Of a DNA stretch of 64,000 bases, positions 1 through 8,570 are shown piece by piece. A model generated the notes under the pieces. The model saw only the letters and a program-made list of their open reading frames with translations, did not search any database and had not been told where the DNA came from. The stretch comes from Demequina aurantiaca (GTDB lineage Bacteria > Actinomycetota > Actinomycetes > Actinomycetales > Demequinaceae), in contig NZ_BBRF01000003.1 in assembly GCF_000975135.1 (NCBI RefSeq), positions 62,001 through 126,000 on the forward strand. The letters run 5' to 3'. The stretch's first letter is position 1. Each line of letters starts with the position of its first letter. A program made the position numbers and the translations under genes.

Positions 1-171
1 CCAGCGAATGCCACCCTCACCGTTCTCCTCTTAATTTATCGATACGCATTCCAGAACTCCTTGGGCGGCGACTACGGTGCCGCGACCGCGTTGAGCACGA
101 TGCTTGCGATCTTCCTGGCGTTGATGTCTATCGGATACTTCAAACTGACAAGTCGATGGAGTGACTCATGA
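1..171 (+). CDS. Sugar ABC transporter permease, MalF type (3' end only)
   Basis: The last 56 codons of a membrane protein enter the window in frame 1 and stop at a TGA at 169-171. The visible part holds a hydrophobic segment (LSTMLAIFLALMSIGYFKL) and a short basic tail, as expected of the last transmembrane helix of a binding-protein-dependent sugar permease. Its stop overlaps the next start as ATGA (168-171), so the two are translationally coupled. The family call rests mainly on the coupling to a clear MalG-type partner. The solute-binding protein and the rest of this gene lie upstream, outside the window. Confidence 0.75.
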   Translation, partial: PANATLTVLLLIYRYAFQNSLGGDYGAATALSTMLAIFLALMSIGYFKLTSRWSDS

Positions 172-1160
172 GTACGAGCACGCAGCAGTCGGGCATCGAA
201 GGCGCGGAGGATCTCTTCATCGAGGAACTCGCAGCCGAGAAGACTCGCCCCAAAAAGCGCAAGAAGGACACGCTCTTCGACGCGAACCAGCGCGGGCTGA
301 TCTCGTCCACCGAGTGGAAGCAGCCGCGAGTGCGTCGTTGGATGCGCGTGGTCAATGTCTTCTTGCTGTCGACCCTGCTGGTGGTGGGCTTGGGGCCCAT
401 CCTGTGGTTGGGTAAGGCGGCCATCACACCGACGCAGGACACGTTACGCACGCCGATGGCTTTGTTCCCGAACGGTATGGACTGGTACAACCTCTACCAG
501 GCCTGGTTCGAGGTGGACATCTCGCAGCAGTTCATGAACACCATCTACTTGGCTATTGGTTCCTGGGCCGTGCAGATGACCGTGGCGACTACGGCCGGAT
601 TTGCGCTCGGCGTGCTCAAGCCTCGCTATTACAAGGTGTTCTATTCGCTGGTGCTCGCGACACTGTTTGTCCCTTCGGTCGTGCTCTTGGTGCCTCTGTA
701 TCTCACCATCCTGAATCCGCCCCTGATCGGCACGTCGCTCATCAATACGTTCTGGGCGGTATGGCTGCCCGCGGGAGCGAGCGCGTTCAACGTTGTACTG
801 ATTGCCCGCTTCATGGGAAATCTGCCGGGGGAGATCTTCGAGGCCGCCCGGATGGATGGCGCCGGGCCCTTCCGCTTGTTCTGGTCGATTGCGCTACCGA
901 TGTCCAAGCCGATCGTGGGTGTGGTGTCCGTGTTCGCGGTGCTCGCTGCGTGGAAGGACTTCCTGTGGCCGCTGCTGGTGTTGCCAAACCCGGACCTGCA
1001 ACCGCTGTCGGTACGCCTGCCCTCCCTGGAGCAAGCGATTGAGAAGGACGTCTACCTCGCGGCCCTCGCCATTAGTACGGTGATTCCAATCCTCGTGTTC
1101 ATCGTCTTCCAGCGATTGATCCTCCGCGGTGCTGGACTGGGTGGTGCACTCAAGGGATAG
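168..1160 (+). CDS. Carbohydrate ABC transporter permease, MalG type
   Basis: A 330-residue inner-membrane subunit of a CUT1-type sugar importer. A long cytoplasmic N-terminus of about 65 residues rich in Lys/Arg precedes the first membrane helix (about 66-88); further helices follow, and the EAA loop that docks on the ATPase is clear (EAARMDGAGPF, then the ALPMSKP turn). The C-terminus ends GLGGALKG, typical of MalG proteins. The start overlaps the upstream permease stop by four bases. The N-terminal extension is longer than usual. No ATPase or glycosidase follows, so the substrate cannot be read from context; it is the last gene of its operon. Confidence 0.9.
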   Translation: MSTSTQQSGIEGAEDLFIEELAAEKTRPKKRKKDTLFDANQRGLISSTEWKQPRVRRWMRVVNVFLLSTLLVVGLGPILWLGKAAITPTQDTLRTPMALFPNGMDWYNLYQAWFEVDISQQFMNTIYLAIGSWAVQMTVATTAGFALGVLKPRYYKVFYSLVLATLFVPSVVLLVPLYLTILNPPLIGTSLINTFWAVWLPAGASAFNVVLIARFMGNLPGEIFEAARMDGAGPFRLFWSIALPMSKPIVGVVSVFAVLAAWKDFLWPLLVLPNPDLQPLSVRLPSLEQAIEKDVYLAALAISTVIPILVFIVFQRLILRGAGLGGALKG

Positions 1161-1245
1161 CGTTGGTGGTGGACGAGGGCGGGCTGGCCGTAAGGTGTGC
1201 GCATGCGCTCGTTGTCTACAGTGATTCAGAATTCCGGCCTCACCA

Positions 1246-1866
1246 ATGCCTAGTGCCGCGCAGTGGAACGAACGCTACGCGGCCCAGCCGGTGTGGTCTG
1301 GCGAGGTGAACCCCACCCTCGAGGCCCTGGCAGGGCTTCTCGAGAACGGCTCCGCGCTGGACGTGGGGTGTGGCGAGGGAGCCGATGCGGTGTGGCTCGC
1401 GGCACACGGCTGGCGAGTACGAGGGGTTGACTTCTCACGCGAGGCCCTCGCGCGGGCCGTGGATGCTGCGACGCGCGAGGATGTGGCTCATCGCTGCGAA
1501 TGGATCCAGGCTGACCTCAGTGTGTGGACCACGAACCGTTCCTACGAACTTGTGACCTGCCACTTCCTCCACGAGGAAGCGGCGGTGCGTGGGAGAGCCT
1601 GGCGCAGCGCCGCAGCCGCGGTCGCACCAGGTGGCACGCTGCTCATTGTGGGGCACTCACCGGACGAGGACGAGAGTCTGCCCGGGCCCCCGAATGCTGT
1701 CCGTTTCTCCGAGGAGGAGATTGTCGCGGAGCTTGGGCTGTCATCGGAGTGGAACGTCGAGGTGGAAACGAGGACTCGTGACGGGATTGCGGTCGTGCCG
1801 GATGGAACCCGCATACCACCGGCGCGTCGCGACGTCGTGCTCACTGCCACGCGTATTCAGAAGTAG
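1246..1866 (+). CDS. Class I SAM-dependent methyltransferase
   Basis: A 206-residue cytoplasmic protein with the Rossmann-type SAM-binding motif I at about residues 38-47 (LDVGCGEGAD), an acidic motif II (GVDFS), and a later GGTLLIVGH strand. Its size and the motif spacing fit small-molecule methyltransferases of the TehB/UbiE-like group, but the substrate is not evident. No good Shine-Dalgarno sequence precedes ATG 1246; a possible -10 box TACAGT lies at 1217-1222. It is a single gene between a transporter and a small conserved protein. Family membership is secure; the reaction is not. Confidence 0.85.
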   Translation: MPSAAQWNERYAAQPVWSGEVNPTLEALAGLLENGSALDVGCGEGADAVWLAAHGWRVRGVDFSREALARAVDAATREDVAHRCEWIQADLSVWTTNRSYELVTCHFLHEEAAVRGRAWRSAAAAVAPGGTLLIVGHSPDEDESLPGPPNAVRFSEEEIVAELGLSSEWNVEVETRTRDGIAVVPDGTRIPPARRDVVLTATRIQK

Positions 1867-2012
1867 ACCTTCCCAGAAGGGCACGGCGCCTTCGGAACCG
1901 ACCGGTCTCAATGCGGTCGGCAGCACAACACCCTGAATTGTGTCTCTCGTCGCGCGACAGTGGTGGATAAAGACGTAGCCTGGAAGTACCAACCGAGGTT
2001 AAGGAGTGCGCC

Positions 2013-2168
2013 ATGACCGACACGAATGCCACCGAGACGCGTCGCTACCACTTCGAGCAGATCCGGGCGCGTGAACTCGCTCGGGGCGCAAGCGAGGACG
2101 AAGCCACCCGTATTGCCACGAATACCGTCGACACAGTGATGGAAAAGGCCGCCAACTCCCAGAAGTAG
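2013..2168 (+). CDS. Small conserved 51-residue protein
   Basis: ATG 2013 follows a strong ribosome binding site (AAGGAG, 2001-2006) and opens a 51-codon frame ending at TAG 2166-2168. The protein is acidic and helical: RYHFEQIRARELARG is followed by SEDEATRIATNTVDTVME. The layout (Tyr-X2-Glu-X-Ile-Arg, then Ser-Glu-Asp with a T-hydrophobic-X-T core) recalls a group of about 60-residue bacterial proteins often labelled plasmid stabilisation or ChaB-like, whose copies usually end in NKERAR. That resemblance is from memory and the function is unknown. It stands alone between two unrelated genes. Confidence 0.7.
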   Translation: MTDTNATETRRYHFEQIRARELARGASEDEATRIATNTVDTVMEKAANSQK

Positions 2169-2213
2169 TCCCACCGGCCCCGGACGCCAGCACGAACGTT
2201 GCTGTGGTGGCTC

Positions 2214-2228
2214 TAGACTCGGCGTGTG
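2214..2228 (+). promoter_or_regulatory. Putative leaderless promoter of the CDP-alcohol phosphotransferase gene
   Basis: A TAnnnT-type -10 box TAGACT (2214-2219) ends only six bases before the GTG start at 2226, and no Shine-Dalgarno sequence is present. Transcription would start at or next to the start codon. The same 6-7 base geometry recurs at lnt, hisE and metK in this window. No good -35 element is visible. Confidence 0.5.
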
Positions 2229-2900
2229 ACGACACCAATGCCAGACGCAGAGCCTACTGACACCGCAGGTAGCGACGGGCGGGGGGCGACGAGTTCGGAC
2301 AGCCAAAGTGCTTCCACGAAATCAGTCGCGCCAGCAGAGGCGCTGAGCGACGCCGTCTGGACCATCCCCAATGCAATCTCCGCTCTGCGCATCGTACTCA
2401 TCGTTGTCTTTACGGTCTTGTTGGCGACGCACCACGACGCGTGGGCCATCGCCGCGCTGGCAGTAGCGGGAATCAGTGACTTTCTTGATGGGTTCCTAGC
2501 ACGTCGCTGGAACCAGGTCACCAAGCTTGGCCGAGTGCTCGACCCAGCTGCCGACCGCATCCTCACCGTGGCGGTCGTTATCGGTCTAGCACTTCGCGGC
2601 ATCGTCCCGTGGTGGCTTGTCGCCATCCTGCTGTTGCGCGACGTTGTTGTCGGTGTCGCGCTGGCGCTCGGCAAGAGGCGTGGCGTCCACACCCCGCAGG
2701 TGACTTTTCTGGGCAAACTAGCGACTCTGCTGCTGTATTTCGCCCTCCCCATTGCCTACTTTGGTTACGAGCGATGGGACATCGTCCACACGCTCGCCAT
2801 TGTTCTCGCCGTGATTGCAGCGGCTCTGTACTGGTGGGCCGGTATGGGATACGTCGCCGACGTGCGCAAACGAGTACACGCCCTCACCGCCAATCCCTAG
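2226..2900 (+). CDS. CDP-alcohol phosphatidyltransferase (PgsA-like)
   Basis: A 224-residue membrane enzyme that transfers a phosphatidyl group from CDP-diacylglycerol to an alcohol, probably glycerol 3-phosphate. The family signature is complete: D88-G89, A92-R93, G102, D106 and D110 match DG-X2-AR-X8-G-X3-D-X3-D, with the two last aspartates acting in metal binding and catalysis. About six hydrophobic helices follow a 45-residue Ser/Ala-rich N-terminal tail. The GTG start at 2226 fits the leaderless promoter; ATG 2238 is an alternative. It precedes garA-ftsR-merR, as pgsA2 does near garA in mycobacteria. The exact acceptor is not decided by sequence. Confidence 0.88.
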   Translation: MTTPMPDAEPTDTAGSDGRGATSSDSQSASTKSVAPAEALSDAVWTIPNAISALRIVLIVVFTVLLATHHDAWAIAALAVAGISDFLDGFLARRWNQVTKLGRVLDPAADRILTVAVVIGLALRGIVPWWLVAILLLRDVVVGVALALGKRRGVHTPQVTFLGKLATLLLYFALPIAYFGYERWDIVHTLAIVLAVIAAALYWWAGMGYVADVRKRVHALTANP

Positions 2901-2920
2901 CAAATCGGGCGACCATTTTG

Positions 2921-2950
2921 TGACTCTTAGTTGCTGGTAGGTCGTAGACT
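2921..2950 (+). promoter_or_regulatory. Putative garA promoter
   Basis: TGACTC (2921-2926), an 18-base spacer and TAGACT (2945-2950) form a plausible -35/-10 pair. The leader then carries a Shine-Dalgarno sequence (GAGGAGG) before ATG 2996. The eight bases TGTGACTC around the -35 also occur at the pyc promoter. Confidence 0.45.
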
Positions 2951-2995
2951 GGTGAGACGGATCGACGCACACTGCGCACGGCACGAGGAGGCACC

Positions 2996-3418
2996 ATGAC
3001 GTACGACGAATCACCGGCCGAACGGACTATGTCCCTCGACGCCCAGATGCCCTTTGACGATAATCCGCCCGCGCGCCTCTCCGCACAGGATCAGGCCGCA
3101 GTTGACGCTCTCGATCACGACAATGCGCTACTCATCGTCCACCACGGCCCCAACCAGGGCGCACGATTCCTACTCGACGTGGACGTCACCACCGCGGGCC
3201 GCTCAGTGTCGGGCGACATCTTCCTCGACGACGTCACCGTGAGCCGCGAGCACGTGCAGTTCATCCGCAACGGTGGCGAGTTCTCGGTGAAGGACTCGGG
3301 CTCGCTGAACGGCACCTATGTGAACCGCGAAAGCGTGTCCGAGCGTGTGCTGCGCGCGGGCGATGAGGTGCAGATTGGCAAGTATCGCCTGACCTTCTAC
3401 CCGGGCTCGGCCAAGTAG
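2996..3418 (+). CDS. garA: FHA-domain regulator GarA/OdhI
   Basis: A 140-residue cytoplasmic phospho-switch protein. In mycobacteria and corynebacteria, GarA/OdhI binds and inhibits 2-oxoglutarate dehydrogenase and acts on glutamate metabolism until a Ser/Thr kinase phosphorylates its N-terminus. The FHA domain covers about residues 45-137 with R69-S70, S83, H86 and N105-G106 in place, and the run DIFLDDVTVSREH is nearly identical to GarA. The N-terminal kinase motif, ETTSV in the mycobacterial protein, is here ERTMSL (9-14), leaving a single Thr (T11). It is followed after 24 bases by ftsR, the conserved partner order. Confidence 0.92.
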   Translation: MTYDESPAERTMSLDAQMPFDDNPPARLSAQDQAAVDALDHDNALLIVHHGPNQGARFLLDVDVTTAGRSVSGDIFLDDVTVSREHVQFIRNGGEFSVKDSGSLNGTYVNRESVSERVLRAGDEVQIGKYRLTFYPGSAK

Positions 3419-3442
3419 TTCACGAACCAGTAGGCTGGCGAA

Positions 3443-4198
3443 ATGGCTGAGCTCCGAGCGATCGCATCACCAGAGCCGGACCCTTCTCGCATCACACCCC
3501 TTGCTGATGTCGGTTCGGACGAGACGCTTGAAGGCACCTGGCCTCACGCTCTATCCCACGAGCCGATGCTGCGGGTCAGTGACGTACTCGCCCAGGTTCA
3601 GGCGGAGTTTCCTGCGCTCAGCACGTCCAAACTGAGGTTTCTGGACAACAACGGCCTGGTGACACCCTTCAGAACCAACTCGGGTTACCGCCAGTATTCA
3701 CCCGCGGATGTGGAACGGCTGCGCTTCGTTCTGCGTCAACAGCGCGATCAGTACCAGCCACTGGGTGTGATCGCGGGCCACCTCGAGGCCCTGGACTCCG
3801 GCCGCATGCGCATGGCTGTCGCGCCACGCGCCGTCGGTGACGAGGAGGACCAATATCTAGGCTCCGGCGACTTTGCCGCCAGCGCAGGCGTGGACACTGA
3901 CCTGATCGAGCGATTGGACGATGCTGGACTGCTATCGCAGTCCGTACCTGGGCGCTACGACCGCTGCTGGCTGCCGCTGGCAACCGCAGCCCAGGCGTAC
4001 CTGAGCGGTGGGGGAGACTTGCGCACCCTGAAGTCGCTCGTCACGTCCGCGCGACGGGAAGCCGACAGGGCCGATGCGGTGGCTCAGCCGGACAAGATGC
4101 GTGGTCGAGCGGGTGCGGCGGAGGACGCCGCCAATGAGTTTGCGGAGGCCTCCATCGCGGTATTTTCCGCTTCTGTTCGGGGCCACGTGAGCCGATAG
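3443..4198 (+). CDS. ftsR: MerR-family regulator, FtsR-like
   Basis: A 251-residue DNA-binding protein next to garA, equivalent to mycobacterial Rv1828 and corynebacterial FtsR, which activates ftsZ. The MerR winged-helix domain lies at about residues 44-115: helix-turn-helix TSKLRFLDNNGLV, then the wing NSGYRQYSPADVERL. A low-complexity stretch and a second alpha/beta domain with a putative ligand pocket (about 150-225) follow. ATG 3443 lies 24 bases after the garA stop. The positional match to Rv1828 gives good confidence; the ftsZ target in this organism is inferred. Confidence 0.85.
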   Translation: MAELRAIASPEPDPSRITPLADVGSDETLEGTWPHALSHEPMLRVSDVLAQVQAEFPALSTSKLRFLDNNGLVTPFRTNSGYRQYSPADVERLRFVLRQQRDQYQPLGVIAGHLEALDSGRMRMAVAPRAVGDEEDQYLGSGDFAASAGVDTDLIERLDDAGLLSQSVPGRYDRCWLPLATAAQAYLSGGGDLRTLKSLVTSARREADRADAVAQPDKMRGRAGAAEDAANEFAEASIAVFSASVRGHVSR

Positions 4199-4252
4199 AC
4201 CTGACAGACGTCAAGCAATTGCGACACGCGGTACCGTGAAGGTGCAATGTCG

Positions 4253-4281
4253 TTGACCTGAGTGCCTACCGGCAATAACGT
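4253..4281 (+). promoter_or_regulatory. Promoter of the second MerR gene, with dyad
   Basis: TTGACC (4253-4258), 17 bases and TAACGT (4276-4281) make a consensus-like actinobacterial promoter. Directly downstream, AACC-CAA-GGTT (4284-4294) forms a short inverted repeat, and TTGAA occurs twice; it may be an operator for one of the two MerR proteins. A start codon at TTG 4281 is rejected because it would fall inside the -10 box. Confidence 0.55.
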
Positions 4282-4316
4282 TGAACCCAAGGTTGAAAGA
4301 CGAACGAGGAGGCGAG

Positions 4317-4913
4317 ATGACCGACGACAACGGCCACGAGCTGACCTCAGTGCGCGAGCAGGCGAGTGGCGCCGATCAGGGCATCCTGTTTGACGACGGT
4401 CTTACGCACCTTGACGAGAATGCCGGCTACCGCGGGCCTACGGCGTGCAACGCTGCCGGGATCACCTACCGTCAACTCGACTACTGGGCCCGCACGGGAC
4501 TGGTTGAACCCACCGTACGCAGCGCGACCGGGTCAGGAACGCAGCGTCTGTATGGCTTCCGCGACATTCTGGTGTTGCGGGTAGTCAAGCGCCTGCTCGA
4601 CTCGGGCGTCTCACTGCAGCAGATTCGTAGTGCGGTCGAGCACTTGCGTGAGCGAGGAGTCGAGGACCTCTCGCGCATTACTTTGATGTCTGATGGCGCC
4701 TCGGTTTACGAATGTACCTCGGACGACCAGGTCATCGACCTTGTCCAGGGCGGCCAAGGAGTGTTTGGTATCGCGCTGGGCAAAGTGTGGCGTGAACTCG
4801 AAGGGTCGCTCGCCACCCTTCCGGCGGACCGCGGCCAGGCTCCCGATGCGGACGCCCCCGACGTCGTTGACGAACTCGCCGAGCGTCGCGCTCGACGCAC
4901 CAACGCAAGCTAG
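4317..4913 (+). CDS. MerR-family regulator (Rv1830-like)
   Basis: A 198-residue regulator with an N-terminal MerR winged-helix domain (about residues 40-115: ITYRQLDYWARTGLV, then the QRLYGFRDILVLRVVKRLL helix) and a C-terminal dimer/effector part with an acidic tail. The start at ATG 4317 is set by AGGAGG at 4307-4312. In mycobacteria Rv1830 follows Rv1828 with a bifunctional nuclease gene between them; here that nuclease gene is absent and the two MerR genes are adjacent. The target genes are unknown. Confidence 0.85.
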   Translation: MTDDNGHELTSVREQASGADQGILFDDGLTHLDENAGYRGPTACNAAGITYRQLDYWARTGLVEPTVRSATGSGTQRLYGFRDILVLRVVKRLLDSGVSLQQIRSAVEHLRERGVEDLSRITLMSDGASVYECTSDDQVIDLVQGGQGVFGIALGKVWRELEGSLATLPADRGQAPDADAPDVVDELAERRARRTNAS

Positions 4914-4981
4914 CCCCAGCATCGGCCGCGGGTTGTCCCCGTCGCCGCGCACTTTTTACCTCTGTGGGGCGCGCGAAAGTG

Positions 4982-5011
4982 TGACTCCCAGACGAAACCT
5001 GGCAAGATAAA
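4982..5011 (+). promoter_or_regulatory. Putative pyc promoter
   Basis: TGACTC (4982-4987), 18 bases and GATAAA (5006-5011) precede the pyc ribosome binding site GAAGGGA (5021-5027). The -35 and its TG flank match the garA promoter. Confidence 0.4.
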
Positions 5012-5032
5012 GCCAACGTCGAAGGGAAGTCA

Positions 5033-8000
5033 ATGTTCTCCAAGGTCCTGGTTGCTAACCGTGCCGAAATTGCCGTGCGTGCATTCCGCGCAGCGGTCGA
5101 GTTGGGATCGAAGACGGTCGCCGTCTTCCCGCACGAGGACCGGATGTCCGAGCACCGTCTCAAGGCCGACGAGGCCTATCAAATTGGCGACGAGGGGCAC
5201 CCCGTCAAGGCATACCTCGACGCCGACGAGATGGTGCGCGTCGCGAAGCTCGCCGGCGCGGACGCCATCTACCCCGGCTACGGCTTCCTCAGTGAGAACG
5301 TTGAGTTTGCGACCAAGTGCCGCGAGGCCGGGCTGACCTTTATTGGTCCGCCGCCCGAGGTGCTCGACAATGCGGGCGACAAGGTCGCGGCACTCAAGGC
5401 CGCGAAGTCTGCCGGAGTTCCCGTGCTGGACTCCTCGGAACCTTCGCAGGACAAGGACTTCCTGATCTCCGAGGCCGACAGGATTGGTTTTCCGATCTTC
5501 GTGAAGGCCGTCGCCGGCGGTGGTGGGCGCGGAATGCGTCGCGTCGAGAGTCGCGAGGAACTGCCGGAGCTGATGTCCGCCGCGATGCGTGAGGCAGACA
5601 ACGCTTTCGGCGACCCCACGGTATTCCTAGAGCAGGCGGTCCTCGCTCCGCGGCACATTGAGGTGCAAATCCTCGCCGACAACGAGGGCAACGTCGTTCA
5701 CCTATTCGAGCGCGACTGCTCGGTGCAGCGTCGACACCAGAAAGTCATCGAGATCGCTCCGGCCCCGAACCTGGCCCCGGAGATTCGCGATGCCCTCTGC
5801 CGCGACGCCGTGAAATTCGCGAAGTCCATCGGCTATATCAACGCCGGAACCGTCGAGTTCCTGGTGGACACCGAGGGTGAACGTGCCGGACAACACGTGT
5901 TCATCGAGATGAACCCGCGCATCCAGGTGGAGCACACGGTGACCGAGGAGGTCACCGACATCGACCTCGTGAGCGCCCAGATGCGGATTGCGTCGGGGGA
6001 GACCCTGGAGCAGATCGGCATTCGCCAGGATGACGTGCGGGTCAACGGCTACGCCGTACAGACGCGTATCACCACCGAGGATCCTTCCAATGGCTTCCAG
6101 CCCGACACGGGCCGAATCGTCGCCTACCGGTCGCCGGGCGGTGCGGGCATCCGCCTCGATGGCGCGACCGGCATGGCTGGCAACTCGATCTCGGGCCATT
6201 TCGACTCGATGCTCGTCAAGCTCACGTGCCGTGGCCGCGATTTCGACACTGCTGTGCGTCGCGCGTCACGTGCACTCGCCGAATTCCGTATCCGCGGCGT
6301 CACGAGCAACATCCGCTTCCTGCAGGCGGTGCTCGCAGACCCCGACTTCCAGGCCGGGGGAGTGCCGACGTCGTTTATCGACAAGCGCCCACACCTGCTC
6401 GAACTCGCCGAAAGTAAGGACCGCTCAACCAAGCTGCTGCAGTTCCTTGGCGACGTCACGGTCAACAAGCCCAATGGTGAGCACGCCGACGAGTTCGTTC
6501 GCCCCGCGGACAAACTGCCCTCCATCGACCTCGACGCTGAGCCGCCTACGGGTTCCCGTCAGCGTCTGTTGGAACTTGGTCCGGAGGGCTTCGGCAAGGC
6601 ACTGCGCGACCAGAAGGCGCTAGCCGTCACCGAGACCACCATGCGCGACGCTCACCAGTCGCTGCTCGCCACCCGTGTGCGCACGTACGACCTGCTTGCC
6701 GCCGCCGGTCATGTCTCGCGCATGACTCCCGAGTTGCTGTCGATGGAGGCCTGGGGCGGTGCGACATACGACGTCGCCATGCGCTTTCTCTCTGAGGACC
6801 CGTGGCTGCGACTGGCGAACCTGCGCGAGGCTATGCCGAACATCGCCATCCAGATGCTTCTGCGCGGGCGCAACACCGTGGGCTACACGCCGTACCCCGA
6901 CGAGGTCGCGCACGCATTCGTGCAGGAGGCAACTGAGACGGGCATCGACATCTTCCGCATCTTTGATGCGCTCAACGACGTCGAGCAGATGCGCCCTGCC
7001 ATTGAGGCGGTCCGCGAGACCGGTCAGGCGGTCGCCGAGGCGACCCTTTGCTACACCGGCAATATGATCAGCCCGGACGAGGATCTCTATACTCTCGACT
7101 ACTACCTCAAGTTAGCCGACTCACTTGTTGATGCTGGAGCACACATCCTCGCGCTCAAGGACATGGCGGGTCTACTGCGTCCCGCTGCGGCGTACACGTT
7201 GGTCTCCGCGCTACGCGAGCGTTTCGACGTTCCCGTTCACCTGCACACGCACGACAGCGCGGGCGGTCAGATCGGCACACTGCTCGCGGCGGCTGAGGCC
7301 GGGGTTGACGCGGTCGACGTAGCGAATGCGGCCATGGCCGGAACGACGTCTCAGCCGCCGATGAGTGCGTTGATCGCAGCGCTCGAGCACACCACTCGGG
7401 ACACCGGCATCTCACTCAAGGCTGCCCAGGACATGGAGCCCTACTGGGAGTCCGTCCGCCACCTGTACGCGCCCTTCGAGTCCGGACTGCCGGGCCCCAC
7501 AGGCCGCGTGTACATGCACGAGATTCCTGGCGGTCAGCTCTCCAACCTCCGCCAGCAGGCCATCTCTCTTGGCCTCGCCGACCGGTTCGAGCAGATCGAA
7601 GACATGTACTCGGCGGCGGACAAGATCCTCGGTCGCCTTGTGAAGGTCACCCCGTCCTCCAAGGTCGTCGGAGACCTGGCACTCCACCTGGTCGCGAACG
7701 ACGCCGACCCCGTGGACTTCGCCGAGAACCCCGACAAGTACGACCTGCCCGACTCGGTGGTGGGCTTCCTGTCCGGCGAACTCGGCACTCCTCCCGGTGG
7801 GTGGCCCGAGCCCTTCCGCACTAAGGCGCTGCAGGGACGCACTTTCGAGCCCAAGTCGCCGGTTCTCACCGACGACGACAAGGACAAGCTTGCCCAGTCG
7901 GGTGAGGTACGCCGCCGCAGGCTCAACCACCTGCTGTTCCCCGGACCGGCCAAGGAGTTTGACGCCGCCATCGAGAAGTATGGCGACATCTCGGTCATCG

Positions 8001-8440
8001 ACACCTTCCACTATCTGTACGGCATCAGCTCAGACAGCGAGGAGGAGGTCACCATCGACCTCGGCCCGGGTGTTCGAATGATCACATCTCTGGAGGCGTT
8101 GGGCGAGCCCGACGATCACGGCGAGCGCACCGCGATGTTCAACTACAACGGCTCGATTCGACCCGTACAGGTGCGCGACGAATTCGCTTCAGTTGACGTG
8201 GTGGCACGCGAGAAGGCCGATACCAACGTCGACGGATCGATCGGCTCGCCATTCTCCGGTGCCGTCACTGCCTCGGTCGAGGTGGGCTCCGAGGTTGCCG
8301 CTGGTGCCACGGTTGCCGTCATTGAGGCGATGAAGATGGAATCCTCCATCACCACGCCCATCGCGGGCAAGGTGGCGCGCATCGCCATTAGCGGCACCGA
8401 GACGCTGTCCGGCGGGGACCTCGTCGTGGTGGTCGAGTAG
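5033..8440 (+). CDS. pyc: Pyruvate carboxylase
   Basis: A 1135-residue biotin enzyme that carboxylates pyruvate to oxaloacetate to refill the TCA cycle. All domains are on one chain: biotin carboxylase (about 1-450; the Gly-rich ATP loop AGGGGRGMRR, then EMNPRIQVEHTVTE), carboxyltransferase of the HMG-lyase-like fold (about 530-800; TTMRDAHQS, LHTHDSAG), a tetramerisation region, and the biotin carrier domain with the biotinylated K1101 in AMKMES. The length is typical. ATG 5033 follows GAAGGGA by five bases. It is monocistronic, ending at a strong hairpin. Closeness to garA, another regulator of the 2-oxoglutarate node, is suggestive only. Confidence 0.97.
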   Translation: MFSKVLVANRAEIAVRAFRAAVELGSKTVAVFPHEDRMSEHRLKADEAYQIGDEGHPVKAYLDADEMVRVAKLAGADAIYPGYGFLSENVEFATKCREAGLTFIGPPPEVLDNAGDKVAALKAAKSAGVPVLDSSEPSQDKDFLISEADRIGFPIFVKAVAGGGGRGMRRVESREELPELMSAAMREADNAFGDPTVFLEQAVLAPRHIEVQILADNEGNVVHLFERDCSVQRRHQKVIEIAPAPNLAPEIRDALCRDAVKFAKSIGYINAGTVEFLVDTEGERAGQHVFIEMNPRIQVEHTVTEEVTDIDLVSAQMRIASGETLEQIGIRQDDVRVNGYAVQTRITTEDPSNGFQPDTGRIVAYRSPGGAGIRLDGATGMAGNSISGHFDSMLVKLTCRGRDFDTAVRRASRALAEFRIRGVTSNIRFLQAVLADPDFQAGGVPTSFIDKRPHLLELAESKDRSTKLLQFLGDVTVNKPNGEHADEFVRPADKLPSIDLDAEPPTGSRQRLLELGPEGFGKALRDQKALAVTETTMRDAHQSLLATRVRTYDLLAAAGHVSRMTPELLSMEAWGGATYDVAMRFLSEDPWLRLANLREAMPNIAIQMLLRGRNTVGYTPYPDEVAHAFVQEATETGIDIFRIFDALNDVEQMRPAIEAVRETGQAVAEATLCYTGNMISPDEDLYTLDYYLKLADSLVDAGAHILALKDMAGLLRPAAAYTLVSALRERFDVPVHLHTHDSAGGQIGTLLAAAEAGVDAVDVANAAMAGTTSQPPMSALIAALEHTTRDTGISLKAAQDMEPYWESVRHLYAPFESGLPGPTGRVYMHEIPGGQLSNLRQQAISLGLADRFEQIEDMYSAADKILGRLVKVTPSSKVVGDLALHLVANDADPVDFAENPDKYDLPDSVVGFLSGELGTPPGGWPEPFRTKALQGRTFEPKSPVLTDDDKDKLAQSGEVRRRRLNHLLFPGPAKEFDAAIEKYGDISVIDTFHYLYGISSDSEEEVTIDLGPGVRMITSLEALGEPDDHGERTAMFNYNGSIRPVQVRDEFASVDVVAREKADTNVDGSIGSPFSGAVTASVEVGSEVAAGATVAVIEAMKMESSITTPIAGKVARIAISGTETLSGGDLVVVVE

Positions 8441-8470
8441 CGGGTCCTGACGCACCCCTCACCTTGAACC

Positions 8471-8503
8471 GAAAGCGCGCCTCCAGGTGGGAGGCGCGCT
8501 TTC
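8471..8503. terminator. Bidirectional terminator hairpin after pyc
   Basis: A perfect 14-bp inverted repeat (8471-8484 with 8490-8503, arm GAAAGCGCGCCTCC) has a 5-base loop. The arms begin GAAA and end TTTC, so each strand ends in a short T run. It separates the convergent pyc and sugar-kinase genes. Confidence 0.85.
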
Positions 8504-8570
8504 GTCGTCCTACGCGTCGTCCCTGACCTGGCTATGGATGCGGTAGGGCCGGTGGCTCTGGCTCGCTTCG

